DNA of 64,000 nucleotides, from assembly GCA_036268775.1 (NCBI GenBank), contig DATATM010000037.1:14443-78442 (forward strand). The letters run 5' to 3'. The translations under genes and the position numbers were made by a program. This document shows positions 50,663 through 61,183 of this stretch, one piece after another (within the stretch, counting starts at the first letter, position 1; every line of letters begins with the position of its first letter). The notes beneath the pieces were generated by a model, which was given only the letters and a program-made list of their open reading frames with translations, did no database searches and was not told where the DNA came from. The DNA is from DASZIT01 sp036268775 (GTDB lineage Bacteria > Actinomycetota > Acidimicrobiia > Acidimicrobiales > RAAP-2).

Positions 50663-51033
50663 CCTCGGTGGCCGTGAGCTCGGTGGCTGACTGTCTTTTC
50701 TGCGGCATCGTCGCTGGCGAGGTTCCCGCCGACATCGTCCGAACCGATGAGCGGACCGTGGCCTTCCGGGACATCAACCCGCAGGCCCCGGTGCACGTCC
50801 TGGTCGTCCCCCGACGACACATCGTCAACGCCGCCACCGTCACCGCCACCGATGCCGAAGAGGTGACCGCCCTTCTCCTGGCCGCCCAGCAGATCGCGGC
50901 GGCGGAAGGTATCGACGGGGAGGACCGCGGCTACCGGCTCGTCTTCAACGTGGGTCCCGACGCCCTCAACTCCGTGCCCCACCTCCATCTTCACGTGCTC
51001 GGTGGCCGCACCTTCGACTGGCCCCCCGGCTGA
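50659..51033 (+). CDS. HIT-family (histidine triad) nucleotide hydrolase
   Basis: The 124-residue HIT protein has CLFCGIVAGEVPADIV near the N terminus and the triad HLHLHVLGG. HINT-type members hydrolyse AMP-lysine or aminoacyl-AMP. The start may be TTG 50659, overlapping the previous stop, or GTG 50668/50674. It precedes phoH as in many actinobacteria. Confidence 0.93.
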   Translation: MTSVAVSSVADCLFCGIVAGEVPADIVRTDERTVAFRDINPQAPVHVLVVPRRHIVNAATVTATDAEEVTALLLAAQQIAAAEGIDGEDRGYRLVFNVGPDALNSVPHLHLHVLGGRTFDWPPG

Positions 51034-51082
51034 GTCGCTACGGACCGTTCACCTGTCCTCCACTGGTAGGGTCAGGTCCAGA

Positions 51083-52068
<986 letters not shown>

Positions 52069-52072
<4 letters not shown>

Positions 52073-52575
52073 GCGTTGACATCTACGCGGCCGACGAGCA
52101 GGCCGACCATCCGGTGGCTGTCGACCGCTGGTCGGAGCTGGCCCGTCAGGCGCTGATGGCGGAAGGGATCACCAGCGACACCGAGGTGTCCCTTCTCTTC
52201 GTGGACGAGCCGTCCATCGCCGCTCTCAACGAGCGGTTCCTCGGCAAGGCGGGTCCGACCGACGTGCTGTCGTTCCCGATCGAGGACGAAGTCGAACGGA
52301 GCGGTCGATCCCCCGACCAGGGGGGTACCGGTCCGGGTTCGGCCGAGTCGGAGAGCGATCGGTTCCTGCTGCTCGGGGATGTGGTGATCTGCCCGGCGGT
52401 GGCCGCCCGCAACGCCGTCGACCATGGGGTCAGCTTCGAGGACGAACTGGCGCTGCTGGTGGTGCACGGGATTCTCCACCTGTTGGGGATGGACCACGAA
52501 GTGGATGCGGAAGCCGAACGGATGGAGCAACGCGAGCAACAGCTGCTGGCGCTGTATTACCGGGTGGCGTCATGA
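52069..52575 (+). CDS. ybeY: endoribonuclease YbeY (16S rRNA maturation)
   Basis: The 168-residue metalloprotein has the zinc motif HGILHLLGMDH (H-x3-H-x5-H) and the RPTDVLSF-like segment GPTDVLSFPIEDE, with an insertion after it (about residues 78-100) that lengthens the protein slightly. It acts in 16S 3'-end processing and ribosome quality control. It overlaps phoH and the CorC-like gene by 4 bp on each side. Confidence 0.96.
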
Positions 52576-53873
52576 ACGGGCTCCGGTTGCTGGCCACCCA
52601 GAGCTTCCGGCCCATTGACGCGATGGTGTTGGCGGTGGTGGTGATCCTGCTGGCGGCGTCGGCGGTGTTGGCCCTGGCCGAAACCAGCCTGGTCCGGATG
52701 AGCCGGGCCAAGGCGGCCGCGCTGGTGGACGAGGGCCGTCGGGGAGCCAAGGTGCTCGAGCGGCTGACCGACAACCCGCAGGGGTTCCTCAACCCGGTGC
52801 TCCTGTTGGTGCTGATCTGCCAGCTGGTGGTGGCCACCCTGGTGGGGATCCTGGCCCAGGACTGGTTCGGACCCTGGGGGGTGGCGGTGGCCACCGTCTT
52901 TGAGATCGTGGTCATCTTCGTGCTGGGGGAGGCGGTGCCGAAGAACTGGGCCGTCCATCATCCGGAGCGGGCCGCCCTCTTCAGTGCTCCGCTGGTGTCG
53001 GCCATGGTCGCCTTCTGGCCCATCCGGGTCGCCTCCGGGGCGCTCATCGGTCTGGCCAACCTCCTCATCGGGGAAGGGGCCCTCGGCCACGGCTCCGACG
53101 TCACCGAGGGGGAGCTGCTGGCCATGGCCGACGTGGCGGTGGAGGACGACGTGATCGAGACCGAGGAGCGCCAACTCATCCACTCGATCATCGAGTTCGG
53201 GGACACGGTGGTGCGGGAGGTGATGGTCCCCCGTCCGGACATGGTGACGGTGGAGGCCGACGAGACCGTCGAGGCGGTCCTGGAGCAGGCCCTGGCCGTC
53301 GGTTACAGCCGGCTGCCGGTCCTGGAGAAGGGCCTCGACGATGTGGTGGGGGTGACCTACACCAAGGATCTGATCCGGACGGTCCGGGCCGGGAAGCCGG
53401 AGGACCCGGTGGGACTGCACGTCCGGCCGCCCCATTTCGTGCCGGAGACCAAACGGGTGTCGGCCCTGATGCGGGAGATGCAGGCGGAGAAGTACCACAT
53501 GGCGGTGGTGATCAACGAGTACGGCGGGACCGCCGGCCTGGTCACCCTGGAGGACCTGATCGAAGAGTTGGTGGGGGAGATCGTCGACGAGTTCGATGTG
53601 GAGGAGCCCCCGCTGGAGCGGTTCCCCTCGGGGGAGGCGACGGTCAGCGGGCGGATGGTGGTCACCGAGGCCAATGAGCTGTTCGACGCCAACCTGCCCC
53701 TCGGGGCGTGGGACACCGTCGGCGGGTTGCTGTTCGACCTGCTCGGGCACGTCCCCCAGCAGGGGGAGTCAGTGGACATCGCCGGGCTGCGGCTGGTGGC
53801 CGACCGGGTGAAGGGCCGGCGCATCGAACGGGTCCGGATCATCCCGCGGTCCTCGCTGCCCGCCAGCTCGTGA
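52572..53873 (+). CDS. CorC/HlyC-family CNNM-type membrane protein with CBS pair
   Basis: The 433-residue protein has an N-terminal DUF21/CNNM membrane domain (about residues 15-185, with hydrophobic segments such as MVLAVVVILLAASAVLAL and LLLVLICQLVVATLVGIL), a CBS pair (about 205-335, VMVPRPDMVTVE and GTAGLVTLEDLIEELVGEIVDE) and a C-terminal CorC/HlyC domain. Family members are linked to Mg/Co efflux. It overlaps ybeY and era, the standard order. Confidence 0.93.
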   Translation: MNGLRLLATQSFRPIDAMVLAVVVILLAASAVLALAETSLVRMSRAKAAALVDEGRRGAKVLERLTDNPQGFLNPVLLLVLICQLVVATLVGILAQDWFGPWGVAVATVFEIVVIFVLGEAVPKNWAVHHPERAALFSAPLVSAMVAFWPIRVASGALIGLANLLIGEGALGHGSDVTEGELLAMADVAVEDDVIETEERQLIHSIIEFGDTVVREVMVPRPDMVTVEADETVEAVLEQALAVGYSRLPVLEKGLDDVVGVTYTKDLIRTVRAGKPEDPVGLHVRPPHFVPETKRVSALMREMQAEKYHMAVVINEYGGTAGLVTLEDLIEELVGEIVDEFDVEEPPLERFPSGEATVSGRMVVTEANELFDANLPLGAWDTVGGLLFDLLGHVPQQGESVDIAGLRLVADRVKGRRIERVRIIPRSSLPASS

Positions 53874-54838
53874 GCGAGCCCGACCGGTTCGTCTCCGGGT
53901 TCGCGGCGGTGGTCGGTCGCCCCAACGTGGGGAAGTCGACCCTGATCAACCGGATCGTCGGCACCAAGGTGAGCATCACCTCGCCGCGTCCCAACACCAC
54001 CCGGTCGCAGGTCCGGGGGGTGCTGAACCGACCTGGGGCCCAGGTGGTGTTCGTCGACACCCCGGGCCTCCACAAGCCCCGCACCGCCCTCGGCGAACGG
54101 ATGAACGATTCGGCGTCGTCCTCCATGGATGACGTCGACGTGGTCATCGCCATGGTCGAGGCCACCGGCGCCATCGGCCCCGGCGACCGGATGGTGCTCA
54201 CCCAGGCCAGCCGGCGGGTCCGCTCGCTGGCCCGGGCGGCGGCCCTCGAACGAGAGGTGGGGGTGGTCGAGGGGGACGCCCCCGGCCAACCCACGCTGCT
54301 GGTGGTGGTCAACAAGATCGACCGGGTGGACGACAACGGGGTGCTCACCCATCTCACCGCCGTCTCCGAGGTGATCGAGTCGCTGGCCGAGGAGGACGGG
54401 TCAGTCCCGGTGCCGGTGGAGTATTTCCCCGTCTCCGCGGCGGAGGGAGACGGGGTGGATGTCCTGGTCGACGCGGTGGTGTCCCGGATGCCGGAGGGAC
54501 CCCGCTACTACCCCGAAGGCATGGTCACCGATGTGGCTGAGGCCTTCTGGGTGGCGGACCTGGTCCGCGAGCAGCTGCTGGCCCGGGTGGAGGACGAGCT
54601 GCCCCACAGCATCGCCTGCCGGGTGACGGAGTGGGAGTGGCCCCGGGTCCGGTGCGAGATCCTGGTCGAACGGGATTCCCAGAAGGGGATCGTGATCGGC
54701 AAGGGCGGCAGCACCCTGAAGGAGGTGGGCACCGCTGTGCGCAAGCAGATGCCGCCCGGCGCCTACCTCGAGCTGTTCGTGCGGGTGGAGAAGCGCTGGC
54801 AGCATCGGGAGGACGCCCTCGACCGCCTGGGCTTCTGA
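53870..54838 (+). CDS. era: GTPase Era (30S assembly)
   Basis: The 322-residue protein has G1 GRPNVGKST, G2 NTTRSQ, G3 DTPGLHKP and G4 NKID, then the KH RNA-binding domain with VERDSQKGIVIGKGGSTLKEVG. About 25 extra residues (RRVRSLARAAALEREVGVVEGDAPGQ) are inserted before the G4 strand. GTG 53870 overlaps the previous stop. It binds the 3' end of 16S rRNA. Confidence 0.97.
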   Translation: MSEPDRFVSGFAAVVGRPNVGKSTLINRIVGTKVSITSPRPNTTRSQVRGVLNRPGAQVVFVDTPGLHKPRTALGERMNDSASSSMDDVDVVIAMVEATGAIGPGDRMVLTQASRRVRSLARAAALEREVGVVEGDAPGQPTLLVVVNKIDRVDDNGVLTHLTAVSEVIESLAEEDGSVPVPVEYFPVSAAEGDGVDVLVDAVVSRMPEGPRYYPEGMVTDVAEAFWVADLVREQLLARVEDELPHSIACRVTEWEWPRVRCEILVERDSQKGIVIGKGGSTLKEVGTAVRKQMPPGAYLELFVRVEKRWQHREDALDRLGF

Positions 54839-54856
54839 GCCCGGGCCACCCGGGCG

Positions 54857-56350
54857 CTATCCCAGTCGGGTCAGGATGTTCCGGGTGATCTGTTCGACCT
54901 GGGGATCCCGCCCGGCGAGCCCGTGGGCCCAGTCGGTCGACCCGGAGGTGACCACGGTGGAACCGGCGGAGTTGGTGTACGCCCCCAGCACCGCGTGGCC
55001 GTGGCGGAGGCGTTCCATCGCCTCGGGCTCCCGGTTCCCGAACACCCTCGAGGCGATGTACTCCAACTCGCTGGGCTCGCCCGGCTTGGGAGGACGGGGG
55101 GCGGTCTCCCGGGTGAAGTGCTGGGTCGGGCAGCTGCCGAGGATCTCGAAGGTCGCCGGGGTGCCGTCCTCCCCGGTCGGGTAGGGCAGCCCGTCGCGGT
55201 AGGTGAACACACAGCCGTCGCACTCGTAGCCGACCACGGTGGCGCCGGCCCCCAGCACATCGCCGTAGCCGAGCCCGGTGCCGTCGAAGATCCAGTGGCC
55301 GGCGCGGTGGACGGTGTAGCCGCCGAGGCCGGCGGTCACGTTGCGGCCGATGCGGTGATACCCCCCGCGGGTGAAGGTGACGCCGGTCATGTGGTTCTCG
55401 GGGCGGCTGACGACCACGTCGGACCAGAACGTCGTCGCCTCCACTTCGCGGTCGGTTCCCATCACCGGGTCGCTCCGGAAGAACCCCTTGTACCCGACCA
55501 TCACATCGTGGTCGTCACCCTCGATGCGGACCTGCCACAGCGAGGTGTTGCCGGAGAAGAACGCCGCATTCCCTCCCCCGGCGATGAAGGCCTCGACGGT
55601 GTCCCGCATGCCGCCCGACCAGTATTCGTCGTGGCCGACGGACAGATACAGCCGGGCGCCGTCCAACACTTCGGGGTGTTCCTCCAGATCGGCGTTGGTG
55701 CACACCCCGATCTCGAACCCTTGGCGCTCGGCCCACTCGATGAACGGCAGCTCCCAGTCGGGCCAACCGGCGGAACCGGCGTAGCCGGACAGATGGTTGA
55801 GCTGGACGTAGCCGACGTGGGCGGCGTTCTGCGGATCGGGCGCCCCCGTCCCCGTCACCCGGCGGCCCTTGCCCGGCGGTTTGTAGAGGTAGCCCGCCGC
55901 CATCGGCCGCTGCATGGCCACCTGGGTGCCGCCGGTGTAGAGGTTCGGCCCGCCGAAGTCGTTGTAGGCGTGCCAGGTATTGGTGGCCAACGCCACCACG
56001 ATGCGGGAGCCGGAAGACGGACGGACCACGAAGAAGGCGTAGTCGCGCCGGACCTTCTCGCCGACGTCGATCTCCAGGACGACCTCGTAGTAGCCCGACC
56101 GCCACTGGGGGTCGACATTCAGGGTGAGGGCGGCCGGCCAACCGCAGCCGTTGGCGGCGGCATCCTCTGGCGTCGGGTGCTCGTCGGCCGCCACCGCCTC
56201 GGCACTGAACACCACCTCCCGTTGCCCGCCGACCCGGGCCACCTCGACCCGCACCGACCTTCCCCCCGACGACGACAGGTGCAGGCCGACCTGGCCGCCC
56301 GGGAGCACCGATTGGGGCCAGCAGTACCCGGTGACCACCTCGCGCCCCAT
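54857..56350 (-). CDS. N,N-dimethylformamidase beta-subunit-like protein
   Basis: The 497-residue protein resembles the C-terminal domain of the N,N-dimethylformamidase large subunit (PF20254-type): IVVALATNTWHAYNDFGGPN, WELPFIEWAERQGFEIGVCTNADLEEHPE, YLSVGHDEYWSGGMRD, and later GATVVGYECDG. These are the glutamine-amidotransferase-like core (HDEYW, GNTSLW). No signal peptide is seen. It could hydrolyse formamides or simple amides, but no small subunit gene is present. It is inserted on the opposite strand between era and yceI. Confidence 0.85.
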   Translation of the reverse strand: MGREVVTGYCWPQSVLPGGQVGLHLSSSGGRSVRVEVARVGGQREVVFSAEAVAADEHPTPEDAAANGCGWPAALTLNVDPQWRSGYYEVVLEIDVGEKVRRDYAFFVVRPSSGSRIVVALATNTWHAYNDFGGPNLYTGGTQVAMQRPMAAGYLYKPPGKGRRVTGTGAPDPQNAAHVGYVQLNHLSGYAGSAGWPDWELPFIEWAERQGFEIGVCTNADLEEHPEVLDGARLYLSVGHDEYWSGGMRDTVEAFIAGGGNAAFFSGNTSLWQVRIEGDDHDVMVGYKGFFRSDPVMGTDREVEATTFWSDVVVSRPENHMTGVTFTRGGYHRIGRNVTAGLGGYTVHRAGHWIFDGTGLGYGDVLGAGATVVGYECDGCVFTYRDGLPYPTGEDGTPATFEILGSCPTQHFTRETAPRPPKPGEPSELEYIASRVFGNREPEAMERLRHGHAVLGAYTNSAGSTVVTSGSTDWAHGLAGRDPQVEQITRNILTRLG

Positions 56351-56518
56351 GGCGAAACCCTAACGGGGCCGGTCACCGGCCGCCGGTGGAGAAGGCCATC
56401 CGGACTGACGGCGCCGGATCCGCTGGCCATCCCGCCGGGGCGCCGTTGCTGTCCGGCCTGGCCGTTAGGGTGGTTTGACTGGCGGCGATCGCCCGGAAGG
56501 GCGGGAGAGCGAGCAGAC

Positions 56519-57067
56519 ATGACAGACAAGGCAGACGTGGCAGACCTGACAGCTCGGTTGCAGGACGGCTCCCTGGCCGGCAAATGGGTGGTGGCTCCCG
56601 ATCAGACGACGGTGGAGTTCCGTTCCTCCAGCCTCTGGGGCCTGGTCAAGGTCAAGGGCCGCTTCACCGATGTGCACGGCGAGGCGACGGTGGACCCGAG
56701 CGGGACCATCACCGGTCGCCTCGACCTGGATGTCGCCTCGGTGAGCACCGGCAACGCCAAGCGGGACACCCATCTCCGGTCGACCGACTTCTTCGATGCC
56801 GACACCCACAACCACATCACCTTTCTGGCCACCGATGTGTCGGTGACCGGCGGCAATCGACTGCAGATCGCCGGCGAACTGACCATTGCCGGTCAGTCCC
56901 ATCCCTTCGCCTGGGAAGCCACCGTCAGCGACCTCGACGCCACCGGGGTGACCCTGACGTCGTCGGTGGTGATCGACCGGTCCCAGTGGGGCATCGCCTG
57001 GAGGAAGATGGGCATGACCAAGATGGACACCGGCATCGACATCAAGGCCCGATTCACCCGGGGCTGA
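56519..57067 (+). CDS. YceI-family lipid-binding protein
   Basis: The 182-residue YceI-like beta-barrel has GKWVVAPDQTTVEFRSSSLWGLVKVKGRF, LRSTDFFDADTHNHITF and a C-terminal IDIKARF segment. Family members bind polyisoprenoids or other lipids. It lacks a signal peptide (MTDKADVADLTARL), so it seems cytoplasmic. The 168-nt gap upstream carries a possible GCCGG-TCA-CCGGC hairpin. Confidence 0.93.
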   Translation: MTDKADVADLTARLQDGSLAGKWVVAPDQTTVEFRSSSLWGLVKVKGRFTDVHGEATVDPSGTITGRLDLDVASVSTGNAKRDTHLRSTDFFDADTHNHITFLATDVSVTGGNRLQIAGELTIAGQSHPFAWEATVSDLDATGVTLTSSVVIDRSQWGIAWRKMGMTKMDTGIDIKARFTRG

Positions 57068-57077
57068 CCGGACACGG

Positions 57078-59096
57078 TCAGGCGTCGGCCAGCATCTTCT
57101 CCAAGAAGGCCTCCACCTCGGCCCGGTCGAGACTCCGCTTCATGGGGGGAACCCGGGCCAGGAGCTCGCGCCGGTAGCTGGCGGTCGCCAGCCGGCTGTC
57201 GAGCACCGCCACCACCCCCCGGTCCTCGGCGGAGCGGATCAGCCGGCCGGCTCCCTGGGCCAGCAAGGTTCCGGCCCGGGGGAGGTCGACCATACCGAAG
57301 GCGCCGGACCCGGCCCGGTCCCGGCGGGCCTGCAGCACCGGGTCGTCGGGACGGGGAAACGGGATCCGGTCGATGGTGACCAGGCTGAGGGTCCGCCCCG
57401 GGACATCCACCCCCTGCCAGAAGCCGAGGGTGGCGAACAGGCAGGTCGACTCCTCCGCCTGGAAGGCCTCGATGAGCGCCGGCTTGGGCAGATCCGACTG
57501 GGCCAGGACCCGGAAGGGGAGGCGTTCCCGGAGGACTTCGACGGCGGCGTTCATGGCCCGCCAACTGGTGAACAATGCCAGGGTCCGACCGCCGGCGGCG
57601 GTGATCAGCGCGTCGAGCTCGTTGTGGATGGCCGGCTCCGCCTCCGGGCTTCTCCGGTCGGGGATCGACTTGGCCACATAGAGGATGGCGTGATGGGGAT
57701 AGTCGAAGGGGCTCCCCACATCCAGCTGGTCGGTCTCGTCCTCGGGGAGGCCCAACCGGTGGACCAGCCCGATGGGCACGGTCGCCGAGGTCAGGACCCC
57801 GGTGACCTCACTCCAGAGCTGCTCGGTGAGCAGGGGTCCGACGTCGATCGGGGACACCCGCAGACTCGGGGAGCGGGAGGCGCTGTCCACCCAGGCCACC
57901 TCGTCGTCGGTGAGGGAGGTCAACTTGGCCAGGTCGTCGGCCAGGTGCCCGGCGGCCAGCAGGATGCGATCCCTCCGGGTCCGCTCCGCCGCCGACTCAT
58001 CGTCGGATTCCTCCCGTTCCGCCTGGCGGAGGAGGCCGACCAGCCGGGCTACCCGCCCGGTGGCGAGGGAGACGACGTCGCCGAGGCCGGGCCCGTCCCC
58101 TCCCGCGGCTTCGGAGGCGCCGCCCTCGGCTCCGAGCAGCGCGGCCTGGGGAAGCCGAGTGCCGGCCAGCGGGCGGAGCACCCGCTGGAAGTGCTCGGCG
58201 ACCTCGGCCACCTGGTCGACGGCGGCGTCGGATCCGGGGGCGTCGTCCGGCACCACCCCCCGGGCGCCGGTGGCCAGGGCGCGAAAGCGGCCGGGCCCGA
58301 TCTCCACCCCGAGGCTGTCGGTCATCACCTCCTCGACTTCGTGGGCCTCGTCGAAGATGGCGATGTCATGGGCCGGGAGCACCGCCCCCCCGCTGGCCAG
58401 GTGGGCCCCGTAGAGGTGGGTGTTGACCACCACCACGTCGGCGGCCGCCGCCCGGTTCCGGGCATCCTCGGCGAAGCAGTCCTGTCCTGACGGGCACCGG
58501 AAGGCGCCCGGGCATTCCCGGGCGGTGGTCGACACCATGGCCCAGGCCCGGAAGTGGGGCTCGAAGTCGAGCTCCGCCCGGTCGCCGGTCGGGGAGTCCT
58601 CCGCCCACCGGAGCAGCCGCCGGACCTGGTCAGCCAGCCGGCCGGGTTCCGGGGTGGCGTCCTCTCGGGCCGGGGTGAGGGTGTCGTCGGCATCGGGGGG
58701 ATCCGCCGCCCCGGCGTTGAGGTTGAGCTGTTGCCCGCCGCCGCCCACCTCGGAGGCCCGCTGCCGGCACAGGTAGTTGCTCCGGCCTTTCAGCACCGCG
58801 AAGGTGAGACCGGCATCGACGGCGGCGGCCACCATCGGCAGGTCCTTGGTGGCCAGCTGGTCCTGCAGCGCCTTGGTGGCGGTGGCGACCACCACCCGCT
58901 GGCCGGAGAGGGCGGCCGGGACCAGGTAGGCCAACGACTTGCCGGTGCCGGTGCCGGCCTGGACCACCAGGTGACGCCGCCCGCCGAGGGCCCGACCCAC
59001 CGCGCCGGCCATCTCCATCTGGCCCTCCCGGGTCTCGCCGCCCCCGGGCAGGGCGTGGGTTGCCCGGGCCAGTGCGTTGGTTACCTCGTCGGCCAT
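57078..59096 (-). CDS. dinG: ATP-dependent DNA helicase, DinG/XPD family
   Basis: This 672-residue SF2 helicase has Walker A VQAGTGTGKSLAYLVPAA, the DEAH box DEAHEVEEV and C-terminal motif QGAGRLIRSAEDRG. Cysteines that could hold a [4Fe-4S] cluster lie between motifs I and II (LCRQRAS, then CPGAFRCPSGQDCF). It unwinds DNA from 5' to 3' in repair. It ends 11 nt from yceI (convergent). Length fits actinobacterial DinG. Confidence 0.95.
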   Translation of the reverse strand: MADEVTNALARATHALPGGGETREGQMEMAGAVGRALGGRRHLVVQAGTGTGKSLAYLVPAALSGQRVVVATATKALQDQLATKDLPMVAAAVDAGLTFAVLKGRSNYLCRQRASEVGGGGQQLNLNAGAADPPDADDTLTPAREDATPEPGRLADQVRRLLRWAEDSPTGDRAELDFEPHFRAWAMVSTTARECPGAFRCPSGQDCFAEDARNRAAAADVVVVNTHLYGAHLASGGAVLPAHDIAIFDEAHEVEEVMTDSLGVEIGPGRFRALATGARGVVPDDAPGSDAAVDQVAEVAEHFQRVLRPLAGTRLPQAALLGAEGGASEAAGGDGPGLGDVVSLATGRVARLVGLLRQAEREESDDESAAERTRRDRILLAAGHLADDLAKLTSLTDDEVAWVDSASRSPSLRVSPIDVGPLLTEQLWSEVTGVLTSATVPIGLVHRLGLPEDETDQLDVGSPFDYPHHAILYVAKSIPDRRSPEAEPAIHNELDALITAAGGRTLALFTSWRAMNAAVEVLRERLPFRVLAQSDLPKPALIEAFQAEESTCLFATLGFWQGVDVPGRTLSLVTIDRIPFPRPDDPVLQARRDRAGSGAFGMVDLPRAGTLLAQGAGRLIRSAEDRGVVAVLDSRLATASYRRELLARVPPMKRSLDRAEVEAFLEKMLADA

Positions 59097-59158
59097 CTTG
59101 AGACCCTACTTGGGGCGTTCGCCGGTCGAAATGGGTGAAAGCGTCGTCGCCGGGTTGA

Positions 59159-59914
59159 TCAATACCATTCGGCGAACAGGATGCAGGCCACCACCAGGCC
59201 GACTGCCACGATGACCCAGCGCAGTACCGCGGCCGGCAGCCGCCGGCCGATCCGGGCTCCCACCTGGCCGCCGATGATGGAGCCGGCAGCGATGAGGCCG
59301 ACCACCGACCACGACAACGTGGAGAAGATGATGAACAGGACGCTGGCCACGGTGTTGACCACCATGGCCAGGACGTTCTTGGTGCCGTTGAGCCGCTGCA
59401 GGTCGTCGTCGACGAAGATGGCGAGGAGGGCGATGAGGATGACGCCCTGGGCGGCTCCGAAGTACCCGCCGTAGACCCCGGTGAGGAACACCCCGACGAA
59501 CAGCCCGATCCCTCCATGGGCCTTCGGGTCACCCTCCTGGAGCATCCGGGACAACCGGGGTTGGAGCGCCATCAGGATGCAGGCGACCAGGATGAGAGCC
59601 GGCACCGCGGCACGGAACACGTTGCCGGGGAGCCCGAGGAGCAGGCCGGCTCCTGCCAACCCGCCCAGCAACGATGCCGTCCCGAGGCGCAGCAGTCTCG
59701 ACCGCTGACCCACCAGCTCGGGTCGGTAGGCGAGGACCCCGCTGACCGTCCCGGGGACCAGCCCCACGTTGTTGGAGACGTTGGCCAGCAGCGGCGGGTA
59801 CCCCAGCGCCAGCAGGGTGGGGAAGGTCACCAGCGAGCCGGAGCCGACGATGACGTTGATGGTCCCGGCAGCAAATCCGGCCGCGAAAATTGCCAGGGCG
59901 GCCCACGGGGACAT
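59159..59914 (-). CDS. TSUP/TauE-SafE family permease
   Basis: The 251-residue membrane protein has about eight hydrophobic segments with the TauE motifs GTINVIVGSGSLVTFPTLLALG and GVYGGYFGAAQGVILIALL. It may export sulfite, organosulfonates or related anions. ATG 59914 was chosen; it is 62 nt upstream of dinG on the same strand and divergent from uppS. Confidence 0.9.
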   Translation of the reverse strand: MSPWAALAIFAAGFAAGTINVIVGSGSLVTFPTLLALGYPPLLANVSNNVGLVPGTVSGVLAYRPELVGQRSRLLRLGTASLLGGLAGAGLLLGLPGNVFRAAVPALILVACILMALQPRLSRMLQEGDPKAHGGIGLFVGVFLTGVYGGYFGAAQGVILIALLAIFVDDDLQRLNGTKNVLAMVVNTVASVLFIIFSTLSWSVVGLIAAGSIIGGQVGARIGRRLPAAVLRWVIVAVGLVVACILFAEWY

Positions 59915-60017
59915 GGAGAGGGTCTAGTGCCCCCCGCCCCGATCCTCAAGGCGGGAACCGGTCCGCCGACCCCGCCGGCGGGTACGGGTGGTGGAGGAGA
60001 CGGGATAGGTTCGCAGC

Positions 60018-60794
60018 GTGGAACGGGACTTCTCCGGCGCCGATGGCGCCCCCAACGATCCGGCGGTGCCCCTGGTGGCATCGGACGTCGCCGGCGGTCC
60101 CATCCCCACCCATGTGGCCTGCATCATGGACGGGAACGGGCGGTGGGCCAGCCGGCGCGGGCTTCCCCGGACCGAGGGCCACGCGGCCGGGGAGGCGGCC
60201 CTGCTCGACGCGGTGGAAGGCGCCCTCGACCTGGGCATCCCCTGGATCACCATGTACGCCTTCTCCACCGAGAACTGGCGCCGGCCGGCCGACGAGGTCC
60301 GGTACCTGATGGGCTTCAACGAGAGCCTGCTGGCCCGACGGCGGGACGAGCTCAACGACAAGGGGGTACGGATCCGCTTTGCCGGACGCCGCGACTGGCG
60401 GGTGCCCAAGCGGGTGCTCCGCCGTATGGACGAGTCGGTCGAGCTCACTGCCGGCAACCGGCGGTCCACCCTGACCATGGCCTTCAATTACGGGGGGCGG
60501 GCGGAGATCGTCGACGCCGTCACCCAGTTGGTGGCCGACGGGGTACCGGCCGACAAGGTGAACGAGAAGGCCATCCGCTCCCGGCTGTACTACCCCGACC
60601 AACCCGACCCCGATCTGATGATCCGCACCTCCGGTGAGCACCGGATCTCCAACTTCCTGCTCTGGCAGCTGGCCTACAGCGAGCTGGTGTTCACCAATGT
60701 CCTCTGGCCCGACTTCCGGCGCCACCATCTCTTCGAGGCGGTGGAGGAATACCAGCGGCGGCAGCGGACCTACGGCGGGGTGAAGGGGCGATGA
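60018..60794 (+). CDS. uppS: isoprenyl transferase (undecaprenyl diphosphate synthase family)
   Basis: The 258-residue cis-prenyltransferase has IMDGNGRWASRRGLPRTEGH, YAFSTENWRRP, TMAFNYGGRAEIVDAV and RTSGEHRISNFLLWQLAYSEL. It makes the lipid carrier for cell-wall polymers. GTG start. The stop overlaps the membrane-protein gene (ATGA). Confidence 0.97.
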   Translation: MERDFSGADGAPNDPAVPLVASDVAGGPIPTHVACIMDGNGRWASRRGLPRTEGHAAGEAALLDAVEGALDLGIPWITMYAFSTENWRRPADEVRYLMGFNESLLARRRDELNDKGVRIRFAGRRDWRVPKRVLRRMDESVELTAGNRRSTLTMAFNYGGRAEIVDAVTQLVADGVPADKVNEKAIRSRLYYPDQPDPDLMIRTSGEHRISNFLLWQLAYSELVFTNVLWPDFRRHHLFEAVEEYQRRQRTYGGVKGR

Positions 60795-61183
60795 GTGGCC
60801 GCCAGGTCGCCGGCCGGGCGCAGCCGGGAGAACATCGGGATCGCCGGCGTCGCCGCGATGACGCCGGTGGGCTCTGGATCGGCATCGGGATCGCCGGCGG
60901 GGTGGTGTTCTACCTCGGGATGTTGGTGATGCTGGTGGCCGGGTTCACCCCCATCCTCCCCTTCGTCATCGTCCCCCCCGTCCTGCTGGCGATGATCGGG
61001 GCCAACAGCCTGCTCGGCGGTCCCCGCCGTCCGAAGCCGCCGCCCCGCCCCATCCGCCCCACCGACCGGGGCCTGGTGCCGCCGCCATCGGGGGGCCCGG
61101 TGGTGAACGGCCGGTCCGGGACGGAGGGTGACCACGACCAACAGGCCCACCCCGAGGGCGGGGGTTCCGCCGGCTCGGGATGA
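60791..61183 (+). CDS. small membrane protein of unknown function
   Basis: The 130-residue protein has a basic N terminus (GEHRDRRRRRDD), two hydrophobic segments (WIGIGIAGGVVFYLGMLVMLVAG and ILPFVIVPPVLLAMIGANSLL) and a Pro/Gly-rich tail. No known domain. It overlaps both uppS and recO by 4 bp, so it is made from the same transcript and may help envelope synthesis. Confidence 0.72.
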   Translation: MSGRQVAGRAQPGEHRDRRRRRDDAGGLWIGIGIAGGVVFYLGMLVMLVAGFTPILPFVIVPPVLLAMIGANSLLGGPRRPKPPPRPIRPTDRGLVPPPSGGPVVNGRSGTEGDHDQQAHPEGGGSAGSG

